Notes: generated by a model not told the origin, from the letters alone. DNA of 64,000 bases from Pseudovirgaria hyperparasitica (GCF_010093815.1 NW_022985556.1:1037183-1101182); one strand, 5' to 3'. Counted from the stretch's first letter, positions 23,622 to 35,915 are shown. Program-made: numbers and translations.

Positions 23622-26600
23622 CTACGGACTACCGCTGCCACTACTCGAATGCTGCTGCCCGATGATACCATGCACAGGATACACGCCAGACCCGTTCGTT
23701 TGGCTAGGGTACCCCGATCCCACGACCGGGCTCAGCGGATCTCGTTGACTGCCGCTACCACTACTACCCGATGTGCCACTGCCACTGCCGCTCGAGTCCT
23801 TGCGCTCGTTGTCAATCGGTCCCCAAGCATACGGACCGGGGAAATGAGATGCAGGCTCTATAGGAAGTGGCTTGCCGTGCGGGTGATTGAAGTCGTCGTC
23901 CTCATCGTCTGTGAAACCTGCGACGTCGGAGAGTAAGGACGAGGAGCGGCCTCCACGGGGCGGTTGGTAGTACACAAACCCATTGCCATTGCCGTTCGCG
24001 TTACCATTCCCATTAAGACTGTGGCTGAAATGCATGGGGCCCATGGACATATTGTGCTGGCGGGTGGGCTGGCTGATCATGGCTAGGTGAGCATCGGGTG
24101 AGCTGGGACGCTGCTGCTGAGCTGCTTGAAAGACGGCTTCCATGTGCTGGTTGTGCTTTTCGAGCTCAGCAATGCCGGCACGTGCAATAGCGGTATTCTG
24201 TTCGAAGCTTTCGATGTAATCGAGCCAGGACTGCTCCTCCATGGCGCGACCGGACAATTCGGCGGCACGACGGTTCTTCCGCTCTTGTTCGTTCGCAGCA
24301 GCAGCGAGGAGCTTGTCGCGCTGTTCGTCGAGCTTGGCCTTCCGGGCAGCGAGACGCTCGCGCTTTTGAAGAGCTGAAGTGATGTCTTGCTCGATGCTAG
24401 AGACTTGGCGGTCATGTTCGGATTTACAGCGTTTGAGCTCCTCTTCAACTGACGCTTTGCGGTCCATTTCCACTCGCCACGCCTTCTTGCGCGCGTAGTA
24501 CTCGTCGTGTTCTTCCTCGGGAATGTCACCTGATGTAGCGAGTTGGGCTTCCAGATTAGCAATATCGTCCTCGGTCTGCGCAACTTCGAGCTTCATTTGG
24601 AGGAGTCTGGACTGCTGCCGATCGTCGTTTCCACCAGCGCCAGCAATACGGTTCTTGTGTCGGTCGAGATCTGAGCGCAGAGCTGTTATTTGCTTCTGGT
24701 GTTCACGCTTGGTACGCTTCGATCGGTTGCGTAGCTCTGACAAAGTCTGTTCATTCGTAGTGATAGATTCTTTGAGAGTCGTTGCGGGTGAAGAAGGTCG
24801 TAGTTTTGGAGCTGCCGGAGACGCAGTAGGAGCTGTGGTTTAATTAGCGAATTCACGTTTCGGTAATAGATAGACCTGTTGAACCCACCAAGTTCTGCAC
24901 TTGGGTCCCGAGCAGTGATAATGCTTGTCGTGCATAACACTGCGTCATCCGTGGCTTTCACAAATTCGATCAAATAATTCGAGAAGGCTGTCAGCCCATA
25001 TATCTCGCCCTTCCACTCCGTGTAAGATCCAGTATCGGTGTTTCTCGTGCGGATTTTGTCTATATCGGTCGAACGCCAGACCGTCCCATTCACGCGAACG
25101 TAGATGGGCTTAGTCGACTTTCCAGTCTGGAATGCGCTCTCCTCGAGCTCGCGTTCTCGATCCTCGCCTGTCTGGTATAGATTGGCACCGAACAAAACTT
25201 CCGCAGATGCTACGGTTGATATCCAAATTCTGTCCTCCTCGCCATGGAATTTGGCATTACCTATATGGTTTGGGTCGGTGGCACTGGCTTCGTCGGCATC
25301 ATTAGCAGCTTTGCTTTGCTCCACCTCTTTTATAACTGTGACTTTGGTACTTGCAATGGCGGCCCAAAAAGGCTGCTGACTTCGAACATACGCGGCTTGT
25401 CGTTTCTTTCTTTTCGTAGATATGGCCTTTTCTTTTGCTTCACGATGTGCAGGTGGCTGCCCAGGGGGTCGCCCGTCCGTACTCGACGTTGTCGTAACAT
25501 CCGGACTCCCATCGGCACTAACAGAATTCTTTCGAGCCTGGGCAGACGCCGCGACTTCCGGGTCCTGTGGAGTTTTTCTACTGTTCGGGATTGGAGGTAA
25601 TGGCGGGTGTGCGAGCGATCGTCGGATAACCCTTAAAACTCCCTGCGAAATAATGTGGACACCTAACAGACTCCGGACCCAGCCGGAAGGAGTGGAACAG
25701 CTGAAAGAACGTGGTATCGAGTCATTTGTCGGTTCAACAAGACTGTAACCGGCTTTTGACAGCAGCACACTCGTAGCATCGACCAGGTGGTGTCGTAGGA
25801 AACCACAGCGGTTGAGGTTCGAGGCCCCGACAATCAAAATCGATATCACGATGCTGTTTGTCATCCCTCCTTTGCCCGCGGCTGCACCTCCAAGAGATAT
25901 CGCAATCACAGCCTGCGCTAGATCCAACACAAAATTTTGCACCGGTACCCAAAGCGCCAGCCAGGCACACAGTATCACACCATCAACAAATATTATCAAG
26001 CCAATTGACGGAGTTCCTCCTGCGCCCTGGAATATGTCCGTCATTGAGGGGAAGGCCGATGTTGACGACGCAGTGGGAGGCGGGACAAAGGTGAGGGCGG
26101 TAAATAGAAAATGAAGGATGGTGAGCGCGGTTGGCCCAAGTTGGAGAAGAATGATGAGGATGGCAATGACATCTTGCAGCGGACAAGATGAGAGTATTGT
26201 CGTGGCGAGCGAGAAAGCATTTCTTTTGGATCCAGAAGCAGTAGTATATCCATTGGGCTGGCGCGGCGAGTCCGTGGAGGCAACCACGGAACCGTTCGCG
26301 TTCGCGTGCTCGAAATCCGGAATGTCAAGTGAAGCGTCAGACGGTATTCTGTCTCTTCCACCAGTAACAGGCTTTGTATTGACCTTCCCAGCCATATCCA
26401 CGTCAATGCCATGGGTCGAACCGTTGGGCGTGGCAGGTAACGGAGTGTTTTGGTCTACATCTGCGGCGGGCAGCGGCGGCGAGGAAGACTTGGGCTTTCC
26501 ATTTGTCTGGCCATTGAGGTTCTGAGACGAGCGTTGCTTGGGGATGCGCTTTCCAGGAGCTGCGAGACCACTCTCATGGCGCTTGTCGTGCTGATTCGCC

Positions 26601-26629
26601 GCGTTCCTTCTGCTGGACTTTTGTGGCAT
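23622..26629 (-). CDS. acrB: AcrB-like ubiquitination network signalling protein
   Basis: Two exons (26629-24889 and 24832-23622) give 983 residues, close to Aspergillus AcrB. AcrB was found as an acriflavine-resistance locus in Aspergillus nidulans and is linked genetically to ubiquitin-dependent control of creA signalling. The N-terminal 130 residues are low complexity. Hydrophobic segments follow, for example VIAILIILLQLGPTALTILH and GLIIFVDGVILCAWLALWV, fitting about three membrane spans. A cytosolic region with IYVRVNGTVWRSTDIDKI comes next. The second exon encodes a long coiled coil (about residues 600-800), rich in Glu, Lys, Arg and Gln, and ends in a Gly/Ser/Asn-rich tail. The donor GTGGGT gives the in-frame join ELAPTASPAAP. 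The first frame extends upstream only through a TTG; the first ATG is at 26629. Confidence 0.87.
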
Positions 26630-28626
26630 CAGCAGGCCGTATCCGCGGCTGACAGTTCCAAACCAGCTCGGCAAGACAGAGCAAGACGAGCCTGGAAAAT
26701 GGAACGAAGCCGCTACAAGACAAGGTGGTGGTGTGCAGGATGCGGAGGAGAGTGATGCAGAGGTGTTTTGTCGAGGTCGAAAGTTGAGTCAGGGAGGAAG
26801 AAGAGGTTGTCGGAATAGTAGAAAGCGGCGGACAGTTCTGCGTTCTGTGGCGCTGAGCCGACCCCCAAGGCTCAAGCTCACCACAGCCAGACAGGGCTGC
26901 TGCCGACCTTAATACACACACTACTGGCAAACACTGGGGAATAGCACTGAACGACAATGGGACTGGGACTGGGACTGGGACTGTATGCCCACTAAACTCT
27001 AGGACCAAGGGCTAATACTGGCAGCAGTCTTCAGCTACACGGTACACTTCTGTGTTGTGACGAAGCAGCTTGCTTCTTCTGTTGACGCTTGACGCTGCGA
27101 CAACATCATCATCGTCATCGTAGAGACACCTCACTCACACACACACACTCTCTCTAGTCCTTGAAAGCATACTGCTGGCCGGACTCCTCTCGCACGTGTC
27201 TCTGCCGTGGTGCTCGCAAGAACCTACCACGCCGTGCACGCCCTGATGCACAGAACCGCACTTCCGTCCCGTTGAGCGGCGGACTCCCGACTCGGAGGCT
27301 CTGGGAGCAGAGTTCGTGATGATTGATCGATGTCTCCGCTCTCCGCTACACCAGCGGTGATCCATAAGGAGAGAAATAGAAGCCTCCCTCGCTGTGGCGG
27401 ACCGCCGGTCCCCTCTTCTCATGATCCTAGTAAAGTCTCAGGGCAGAGCAAATCCTTCTATGTTGTAGATCTGGGAGGCTTGAAGCTTGTTCAATGATAA
27501 AGCGGACACCAGTCTTTTTGGGCATAGACGCCCAGTGCTTACCTACTCGAATTGTATTACGCATTGGTGCAGCACGCCTAAAGAGGCCCCATCGCTGTGA
27601 GGATCGACGCTGCTTACTCTTCTTTGGTCTGCTGCGCGCACACACGAAACAGCCTCATCGCAACAAGCATCTGCTGCCGGCACAGTGTATTTTCCTTCTT
27701 CGTGGTGGTATTAGTGCCCCTTCGGTGGTTGTGACACTACGCTCTGCGCGTTCCATTCAATACGATTCCATCTCCACGTCGCGCTTCGTCCACGGCTAAT
27801 TCTCCATGAAACCAAGCAACCGTCTCCGCTCCGCATCAACTCATAGGCTAGCCGAGGCGTGGACCGGCTACAGTGTTGTAATCCTTATCGAACTAGCTAC
27901 AGCATCAGTCGATCTGTTTGATGTTGATTGGTCATGACCGCCAATCTGTAGCTTACCGTCGTCTTTTGCAACATCTCATCCCTCGTTCCTAGTCTCTGTT
28001 GCTCATCTGCTCAGGCCCTTTTTTTTCTGGTATACGAAACCAGGTTCTTAGTCTGGGTGTGTAGTGTATGCCTGCTTTCACGTACCAATAGGCTACAGAG
28101 AAAATTCTGCTATGTCTCACCGCATGTCTAGCCTTGCTCTGCGAACAGGAGCTCCCTGTCACTTTCTGATTTTCTGAAGGACACGCGACTAATGTATTGC
28201 GCGGCATACGACGGTGTTTTTACATGCTGGGTAGCTCGGCCTAGTATTGCCTCTTCACCACCTAGAAGCGTTCTGTTTCCTTTTGTGACTTCCGTACGCT
28301 GGGGCGCCACGATATCTACAGACAAAGGATGCAATTCTGGTGCAGTGGTCATCCTCTAGAGCTTGTCACATATCCTTATCCTAGCCCGCGTCGCCGTTGC
28401 TTGATGATGCATGCAGGGTAAACGCCTCTCGTGTGCCTCTCATGTGGCAAGCAAACATTACGGATGGTCCCGTCTGATGTTTGGCATGAAAATCACGCGC
28501 TCGCTGGATCTCTTGTCGATCCTCACGCAATCCACGGAGGGGTAGTGGGGCACTTCCTGGTGAGTTGTCGCGACATATCATGGATGCTGTCACACGCCAA
28601 GTCTGCCGCATTGATATTGATATTGT
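26630..28626. other. Intergenic region, no supported gene
   Basis: Two kilobases upstream of acrB and downstream of the thioesterase gene contain no recognisable frame. A (CA)n tract followed by CT repeats lies near 27134-27156. Small frames on both strands are uninformative. Confidence 0.55.
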
Positions 28627-29679
28627 TTACGAGCTGGCAGAACCAAGGTCTTCAGCAGCATCAGGGCGGTTCCAGCTTTCATTTTCGAGCTGCTCCACCA
28701 ATCGTGTGATTTCTTGAGCTCTGGCCGTGTACTTAGCACGGGCCGCTTCTTGAAGTTGAAACGTCTCTTTGAACTTCGCAAGCATGAATAGTGGTAGGGA
28801 GCACTTCTTGCCCACTCGATAGTCGTACATGACTATGTCCTCGACACACCGTGCTGCAGGTCGTTGGTGTCGCTCTGATAAGATTAGGACATCCAGAATG
28901 AACGCATCCATGCCTGCCTTAGGCTCGGAGTGTAGTTTGTGTAACACTGTCACGCGATCCGGAAACATCATAGGCTGCGAGACTCATCAGCTATATATAT
29001 ATCAGACATCTTCGCATATCTGGTGCAGCTCACGAATTTGTAGTCGGTCCGTATACTTCGCAGTATCATCCCTTCACCTTTTGGCGTGTCCAATTCACTC
29101 CATTGACTGCAATGCTCAACGTCTGCTTTGGCGAAATTCCGCGTCCATTGTACGCGACCGGACTCGGCCCAGCGATTGAACTTCACATTGTTGACATGTC
29201 CTGTCACACAAGATCAGCTCAAGGCACGAGAGGTGCAGCGAAGCTACAAACCCTGTGAGATATTAGCACTCTATGTGAGGCATATGACGGAGTCTTCCCA
29301 CCATAGAGTCCTGGTCACCCCAGAATATCTCATGCCTCCATAAGCCTCGTCTTCCCTTTTGTGTCAAGAAGCCTTCCCCTCCAGCTAGGAAGTCTCGCCA
29401 ATCTGTTGTTAATTCCTTCAAGATTGCTCCAGCGCGTAATGTCTGCGCTTCGTTTATCCCAAATGTTATGCAATAACCCAACCTTGCCTTCATGCTAGAT
29501 AGCCATCGTGGATCAGGCGTAGCTATAGCAGAGCTTGACCCAGAAGAAGTGGCCGAAGTCGAATACGTTCGATATTGCGCCAGATAGTTAGGCAATAGAA
29601 CATGCGTCAAACGAGCTGTGGTCGCTGTTCCGGGATGCGTGCACATGATGAAGGAGGCCATTGAACCTTTCGCCGCCAT
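28627..29679 (-). CDS. Thioesterase-like hotdog-fold protein (acyl-CoA thioesterase family) with a 1-nt exon
   Basis: I build exons 29679-29302, 29252 (a single base), 29200-29034 and 28974-28627, giving 297 residues. The family hydrolyses acyl-CoA thioesters. The hotdog active-site block reads IFWGDQDSM then GHVNNVKFNRWAESGR, residues about 118-143. The Asp of WGDxD and the HVNN helix are the expected catalytic features, and the spacing matches the family only if the one-base exon supplies the G of the Gly codon. Skipping it gives a stop after six codons. The N-terminus (MAAKGSMASFIMCTHPG, then Ser/Thr-rich) could be a mitochondrial presequence. The C-terminal part has a charged helix ending at DLGSASS. 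The gene is head to head with an ETFRF1-like gene. Confidence 0.82.
29201..29301 (-). other. Two tandem introns separated by a single-nucleotide exon
   Basis: On the minus strand, intron A is 29301-29253 (49 nt, GTGGGA to CTCACAG, branch-like TGCTAAT nine bases before the end). Intron B is 29251-29201 (51 nt, GTTTGT to GTGACAG, branch-like GCTGAT). The only base between them is 29252, read as G. Both introns have the length typical of this genome. Confidence 0.7.
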
Positions 29680-30023
29680 AGCCTAGAGCAGTAATTCGAG
29701 CAAGCCAGTTTACGATAGTCTGAGTACCCCGAGTATATTGAGATATGGAAAATGTATCATAGAAAGAAGGACTGACAGCGTTGTAGACTTGGAGATGTGA
29801 GGTTCAATTTCAGTTTCCGCCCACGCGGTCGGCGGGTCGGCAGCTCTCTCCATGGACTGGGGAAACAATAGCTTTACGTCACTGGACTCGTCCATCAATT
29901 GGACTACCTACTTCAATTTCTTGTCATCGAACCCCTCACTTGATGAACTCTTACATTACCACAATTCTCTAGCACCTTTTCAAAAAGTAATCTTGAAGAC
30001 CAGTGTCTTTAGTCTAGCCTGGG
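29680..30023. promoter_or_regulatory. Divergent promoter between thioesterase and LYR-protein genes
   Basis: The 344-bp gap between the two start codons must hold both promoters. No clear TATA box was identified. The plus-strand open frame starting at 29852 lies in this gap and shows no family content. Confidence 0.45.
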
Positions 30024-30434
30024 ATGCCTTCTAAGGAGCTACGCGCTCAAGTTATACGTATATACAAAGGTGCGTCAACCTCACTATTTTCGCTACTACC
30101 CTGCCTGGTTACAGTCTGATACAAGCAGAGCTCCTATACCTTGGACGCGAGTACCCTCTTGGCTACGACTACTTCCGACATCGTCTTCATAAAGCCTTCC
30201 TCAGTCAAGCACAACTGGATAGCGATGAGGCAATCAAAAAAGGCGTTGAGCGAGCAGAGTTCGTGAAAAAAGAAATAGAGGCACTGTAGGTTCACGAGAC
30301 TTTTTATTATATTTGTGTACACGGGGTGGTGTATATAGGTGCAGGAGTCGCTTGGATAAGCTAACAAGACGCGTTTCTCCAGATATTACCTCAAGCGATA
30401 TCGCACCCTGCGCAAACGCTACGAAAACGTATAA
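30024..30434 (+). CDS. LYR-motif protein, LYRM5/ETFRF1 type
   Basis: Three exons, 30024-30069, 30129-30285 and 30383-30434, give 84 residues. The product closely follows the human LYRM5/ETFRF1 pattern: [29 protein letters not shown], then GEF-like [19 protein letters not shown] and LRKRYEN at the end. In animals ETFRF1 binds electron transfer flavoprotein in the mitochondrial matrix and removes its FAD, lowering ETF activity. The same role here is inferred from homology. The second intron is 97 nt, twice the usual size, with a strong GCTAAC branch site. The gene is too short for standard frame searches. It ends 46 bp from the convergent methyltransferase gene. Confidence 0.88.
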
Positions 30435-30480
30435 TCCATACCGTATCGCAGAAACGCCGAAGCGGAAACACACCGAAGAC

Positions 30481-31894
30481 TCAGGACATTCCAACCTTGC
30501 GCGCCCACCACGCTCCTATTTCTAAACACTCGCCGTTATTAGCGCTGTGATTCTCAAGAAGGTCCGACATCATCCACGCCCACCAGCGCTGCCATTCTTC
30601 GGCATTCTTGCCGCTTGCATCTTTAAGGATTGGCTCCAAGCTTTCTATATGCTGTATAACAATCATCAAAGCAGTATAGCGCACAGCAGCTTGCTCCTCG
30701 GTCAAACTTGAATGTTCGGCTACTTTTTGAGGTTTTCGCCGAGTCGACTCTTCACGTCTTTTGGAGGACTTTTCGCCCTCTCGTTCCCAACGCATCTCGT
30801 CTAAAGGAATTGCGAAACGCCTGAAGTCAACTTCGCTCATCGTGTCTTCCTGAAGAAGAATGCCCGCGATTCGAGTACATGGCGATGGTGAAAGTTTTCT
30901 TTTGTCGAGCGCACTTTCCAACCATTGGTTGAAGTCTTGCAGAAACTTGTTCTGTGCAAGCACAAAAGGTGTGCCAGGGAATATAGGAAACGTGCCTGTA
31001 GCTCGGGCCTGTTGGCTGTCCTCTTTGCGGACATTTGCCAAGCTTAATGGAGTTGGTTGTAAGGAGCGTATTACATGGTCCGTCTCCCATATCTCCAGGA
31101 TCCCACCTGGTTTCAACACCCTGCAGCATTCGTCAAGCATGCGCTGTGAAGATGTACCAAGCGGGACAGCGTGGCTGAGGTCTTTCAGCACGAGCAGATC
31201 AAACTCAGCATCATCGAATGGCAATGGAACCCTTCTCAGGTCGTGCTGGATGAACTTCCAGTTCATGCCTTGTTTTGAAAAGTCTGGCGCAAGGGATACT
31301 ATATCAACCCCAGTGAATGACACGTTATCATGACCCAAGCTGGAGAAATAATCGTGGCAGAGTGATGCCCAATATCCGCCTCCGCAACCTACGTCGAGCA
31401 CTTTTGACGGCGGGTTGCTGGTCATTTGCGGGGCACAAATGGGCTTTCCAAACACCTTCATCGCCAAGCTAGTATATAGATTTTGCCTATTAAGTTCAGG
31501 AAGGTCGCAGGGCAGGGGATAGGTGCTATCATGAAGGTATCGACGGCCGTGACGCAGAGTGAAGACTGTCGTTGAGGCGTCCATCGCATCGTCGCGCGTG
31601 CTCTGCGCCAGCACGCTGGTTATTGGCGGGCGACTGAAGTCCATCGCATGCACAGGAGGAGGCGTTAAGGAGGAACCGACAACAACACCACTCGAGATGA
31701 CGCGTCCGAGAGCATCGTGAGTGGAGAAGTCGCTGGGTGCTTGTGGTTCGACTTGAGCAGTGCGAGGACGTGAGGGACCACCGCCCTGAGGGGGGAATCG
31801 GTACTGTGCAGGGGGCTTGAATTTAGTCACGGTTCGTTTTGACACGGGAAACGCCGGGCGGGCAAAGCGTAATTACCATCATCCAGTCCGTCAT
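30481..31894 (-). CDS. SAM-dependent methyltransferase, class I
   Basis: The long exon 31803-30481 encodes a Rossmann-fold methyltransferase. Motif I is VLDVGCGGGYWAS, followed by VSFTGVDIVSL, FIQHDLRRVPLPFDDAEFD (motif II/post-I region) and CCRVLKPGGILEIWE. These features are those of fungal methyltransferases of unknown substrate. The long frame itself opens only at a GTG, so I propose an 18-nt first exon, 31894-31877 (MTDWMM), joined across a 73-nt intron (31876-31804) to YRFPPQGGG. That gives 446 residues. Residues about 10-90 are Pro/Ser-rich. A charged segment (REGEKSSKRREESTRRKPQK) precedes the C-terminal helices. No signal or membrane segment is seen. The substrate cannot be told. Confidence 0.85.
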
Positions 31895-33540
31895 GACTGG
31901 TCTCTACTAATAATTACCCCGCCTGCTAGTGGGACGCAGAGAGGAGAGACGAAAGACGAGAGAATAAGTGTGAGAGACCAGTAATAGATAGCCTGGTGTC
32001 TCAAAGTCTGCTGCACCAGCTGGACAATCGAATCAGACACGTGTGTCCAGTTTGTTGGTCTTTGTTTGCTGTATGGCTTTGGCGGGCCTGCGGGCTCTAG
32101 CGCTTTCATCGAGAACGACAGCAAACGCGATGGGAAGAGCGAAAGCGAGAGCGATGTCGATTAATGTACATGATGAGAATGGCGGGGGGAAAGGGATTGC
32201 TTATTAGAGATCGAATAGCGTGGTGAAACGTACGGGCATGAGGAGGTTCCGACTGTGTATGGATGCGCGAATGGCAAGCCTGTACTGTTGTTATTAATAC
32301 CTGGTGCGCCTCCTCACATGAAGAACATCAACATCATCATCATTATAATTAGTCCGGCCGCTAGGATCTACAGCGAGGATGAATTTTGAATAGAATAACA
32401 TGGTCAGCTGTGACTAATGTTCAATGGTAACTAGCTATATGGCAAAATATAACGACTGCATCTTTCATTTCAGACCAGGCCTGAATTGCATACCTACGAT
32501 GGCTCGAAGACCCAAGCATGAGCACTGAGGTGAACTGATGTGGTGTCCTGCTGGAGTCTTGGCTGATTGAGGTCTGAAAGCGCCCCCGGCTGAGACAATA
32601 CCGATATACATGGTTAGGAAGAGAAAGTGATATTTATATATGGGTCAATATGCATACCAGGAGCGAAACGCTGCGCTGTACAGGGGCTGCAAAGAGCCAT
32701 GAAGGGACGTAGATGGGAACGAGCGTCAAGAGTGAGTAGAAGAAAAGGCGTCAGACTGATAGAAGAGAAGAGCTGAGTTCAACCTGAGAAACATGAAGAT
32801 CCAGAAGCGACCAAAGTGCTGGAGAATAATTAGCATCCATACAGTAATACTCTGAAGCAGTTGGTTTTGCTACTGCGAGGTCACGTGAGAGTCCGTGCTG
32901 TGGTTGGATCACGAACTTGCTTGCCCAGCACCGCATCGCCAAAGTCCTGACCTTCCCTTGCAATCCCATCAGCTATCTATTCTTCACAATCTCCCGCTTC
33001 AGTACTACGGACACTGTTTACGACTCACTCTCTCTCCGCAGCTAAGAGCTTTGTTTTAGCTTGGTCCTGTTCAAATTGTACGTTCATCAACGTGCGTGAC
33101 GACATTCACTCTCCAGGCCATGTCGCGCCCACCCCGGACTCCGTATGTAGAACAAAGCTAAAGCTAATAAGATCAAGATAACCTACAGGACCTCGATTGA
33201 CTGTTGACCTTCCTTCACTTCCTCCGATCATCGTTGACGACAACGCCCACGTCTGGCCTTCGACGCTTTTCTTTCTCGCTTTCGACCGCACACAAACACG
33301 ACCGCGTGCAGAGTCATCCACCGCTTTGTCGCAAGCCGCCAGGCGGCTGGGCCACGTCCATCTCTCGATAAATGCATGTGCGTCGCTCGCAAACAGATGT
33401 TAAAGCGAAGAAGACAACGTCTAAGACCCCTACCTCCTACCTAACTTCGCATCCTAATACGTACCAACCTCATCCACACTCCGCGACCAGAAGGCAGGCC
33501 GGGCATAAAACTGTGTCATCTGGCACATCAGCTCCGGTAG
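31895..33540. other. Intergenic region with long upstream leader of CCR4
   Basis: No gene is supported in 1.65 kb between divergent genes. The right half, from about 32980, is pyrimidine- and C/A-rich and is probably the CCR4 promoter and 5' leader. The base triplet just before the CCR4 start (33538-33540) is TAG, which may be the end of a leader intron. Confidence 0.5.
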
Positions 33541-35915
33541 ATGGCAGATGGTTCATACCGGTTCCAACAGGGAGCCGGGCAATTCTTCTATCCTCAACAC
33601 AACCAACAGTCACATTTCCCTCGGCACCTCCAACAGCGAGCCTCATCTCCCGTCAGTAACGCGGCCCGAGCAGGCTTCAACACAGACGCAACATCGCCAT
33701 CACGATCGCCTGGTCCGCAGTCTCCGGCGCAGAACCAATACGGCATGTTCAGTCAGAATCACCAGCAGCAGAATCAGCATGGCATGATAAATGGGGGATC
33801 AGCCCACAATCGCTTCAATATGGGAATGGGTCTGAAGCATTTTCAACAAGGCCATCAAAATCAGAACCATCAGCAGCACCAGGATCATGGAAATGGTCAC
33901 GGCCCCAGTTATGGCAATCATCAACATAATGTTTCAAGTGGAGGCCTCTCTAACGCGCCACAGCATTTCGGAAATAACCACCTTCAAAATGGCACACCAG
34001 GCAGTACTCACAGTGGCCTAAGCAAGCACCATAGTGAACACTGGCAAGAACAATTGGCACTGTGTCAGCGCGCAAGAGAGATGACGATGTCGCACTCACA
34101 CGCCCGAAATCATCCGAGTGTCAATAAGCAAGTAATGGCAGGAACGACCAATGGATTCGCAAAAGACTCAGACAGAGATGAACGGAACCGGTCAATAGTA
34201 CAGACTGCTGAAGAGGAGGAGAAGCAAGTCTGGACTGCGTTGGATTTTGGAGGGCAGAGTCTGAAAGTGATTAGCAGTGCGCTGTTCGACTATAGCTTTC
34301 TTACGAAACTCTACGTCAATCACAACAAGCTGACGTATATTCCGGCCAAAATTGGACAGTGCAGACACCTCACCATCCTGGACTTCTCGCTAAATGAACT
34401 TCGTTCACTTCCTCCGGAGATGGGCATGCTGACAAGCCTTACGCAGCTCCTGCTCTTTGACAACAAGCTGGAATCGCTGCCTATGGAACTAGGCTCGCTG
34501 TTTCAACTAGAGATGCTTGGTATCGAAGGTAACAATCTCTTGGATGAAAACTACTTCAACATCATCATGGACGCCGGGACCAAGGAACTGATTACTTGGT
34601 TCCGCGAGAATGCTGATGGTACGTACACGATATGGGCCCATATGACGGTAAGCTGACTGAAGCAGTTCCTGATCCACCGTGCGAGCGTGATTGGATCGTG
34701 TTGGACGACACGTCGATACCAGCTGAGGATAAGTTTACTGTCCTGAATTATAACACACTGTGTGATAAGTATGCGACTCAGCAACAGTATGGGTTTGCTC
34801 CGACGCGCGCCCTTGCCTGGGAACATCGAAAGGAACTGCTTCTCGACGAGCTTCGAGCTAGGAACGCAGATATCATGGGCTTGCAGGAGATGGACGCCGA
34901 GAGTTACAACGACTATTTCCGACCGAATCTAGCCAGCAATGACTACAAAGGAGTTTTCCACCAAAAAGGACGTGCGAGGACGATGGGTGGGCAAGATGCA
35001 AAGTCTGTTGATGGATGTGCGACCTTTTTCAAGAACAAAAAGTGAGTGTAGCCGAAGACTGTTTTCTAAATTCTAATCATGCGCTCCAGGTACATCCTTC
35101 TCGACAAGGCGACGATCAACTTTGCACAAATTGCCATCAACAGACCTGACATGAAAGGCGAACACGACATCTTCAATCGCGTCATGCCTCGTGACGATGT
35201 TGCCCTTATTGTATTCCTGGAAAATCGAATGACAGGAACACGATTGATCGTGGCAAACTCTCACCATTACTGGAATCCTTTGTATGAAGATGTAAAAGTC
35301 GTTCAAGTAGCCATTCTTCTTGATGAACTCTCGAAGCTAGCCGACAAATGGTCGAAACACCCTCCATGCGTGGACAAGAAGGTATTCAGCTTTGCAGATG
35401 CAGATGCGGACGACGATGTAGAAGAAACGCAGGAAGTACCACAGGAGCCTGCGCCTTCGAAGAGCTACGCGGACAAGACAGAGATTCCTATCATAATGTG
35501 TGGCGATTACAACTCTGGGCCAGAATCGCCTGTGTATGAGCTCGTCTCCCAAGGCAGCTTATCTCCTTCCCATCGCAACCTCGTCGACCACAAGTACGGA
35601 GACTTCACGAAGACTGGAATCAGCCATCCTTTCAGTCTGCGGTCCAGCTATGCAAACATCAACGAGCTCAGCTTCACAAACTATACAGCGAGCTTTACGG
35701 GTATTCTAGACTACATTTGGTACTCTACCAACGCGCTGCAGGTTACTGGGTTGCTTGGAGATGTGGACAAGGAATATCTGAAGCGTGTGCCTGGATTCCC
35801 GAATTATCACTTTCCTAGCGATCATCTGGCGTTGGTTTCGGAATTCGTTGTCAAGGGGAAAAAGAAAGCGGCTGTGGAGGCAGACTTTGGCAATCAAGGG
35901 AGCCGGCGGTCATGA
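33541..35915 (+). CDS. CCR4: CCR4-NOT deadenylase catalytic subunit Ccr4
   Basis: Three exons, 33541-34618, 34666-35041 and 35090-35915, give 759 residues. Ccr4 shortens mRNA poly(A) tails in the cytoplasm as part of the CCR4-NOT complex. The N-terminal 200 residues are rich in Gln, Asn and His. Leucine-rich repeats follow at about 235-345 (for example LTKLYVNHNKLTYIPAKIG and LRSLPPEMGMLTSLTQL), which bind the NOT1/CAF1 scaffold. The exonuclease-endonuclease-phosphatase domain (about 385-745) has LNYNTLCDKYAT, the catalytic Glu in GLQEMD, MCGDYNSGP, and the final SDHLALVSEF with its His. An acidic insert (DADADDDVEETQE) lies inside the nuclease domain. An in-frame TAG directly precedes the ATG. 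Confidence 0.96.

Noticed and set aside
30286-30382. The 97-nt second intron of the LYR-protein gene could be two tandem introns meeting at 30338/30339 with a zero-length exon (ATAG then GTGCAG).
   Set aside because: The first half shows no branch-site-like sequence before 30338, while the whole intron has one strong GCTAAC branch site near its end. A single 97-nt intron explains the protein equally well.
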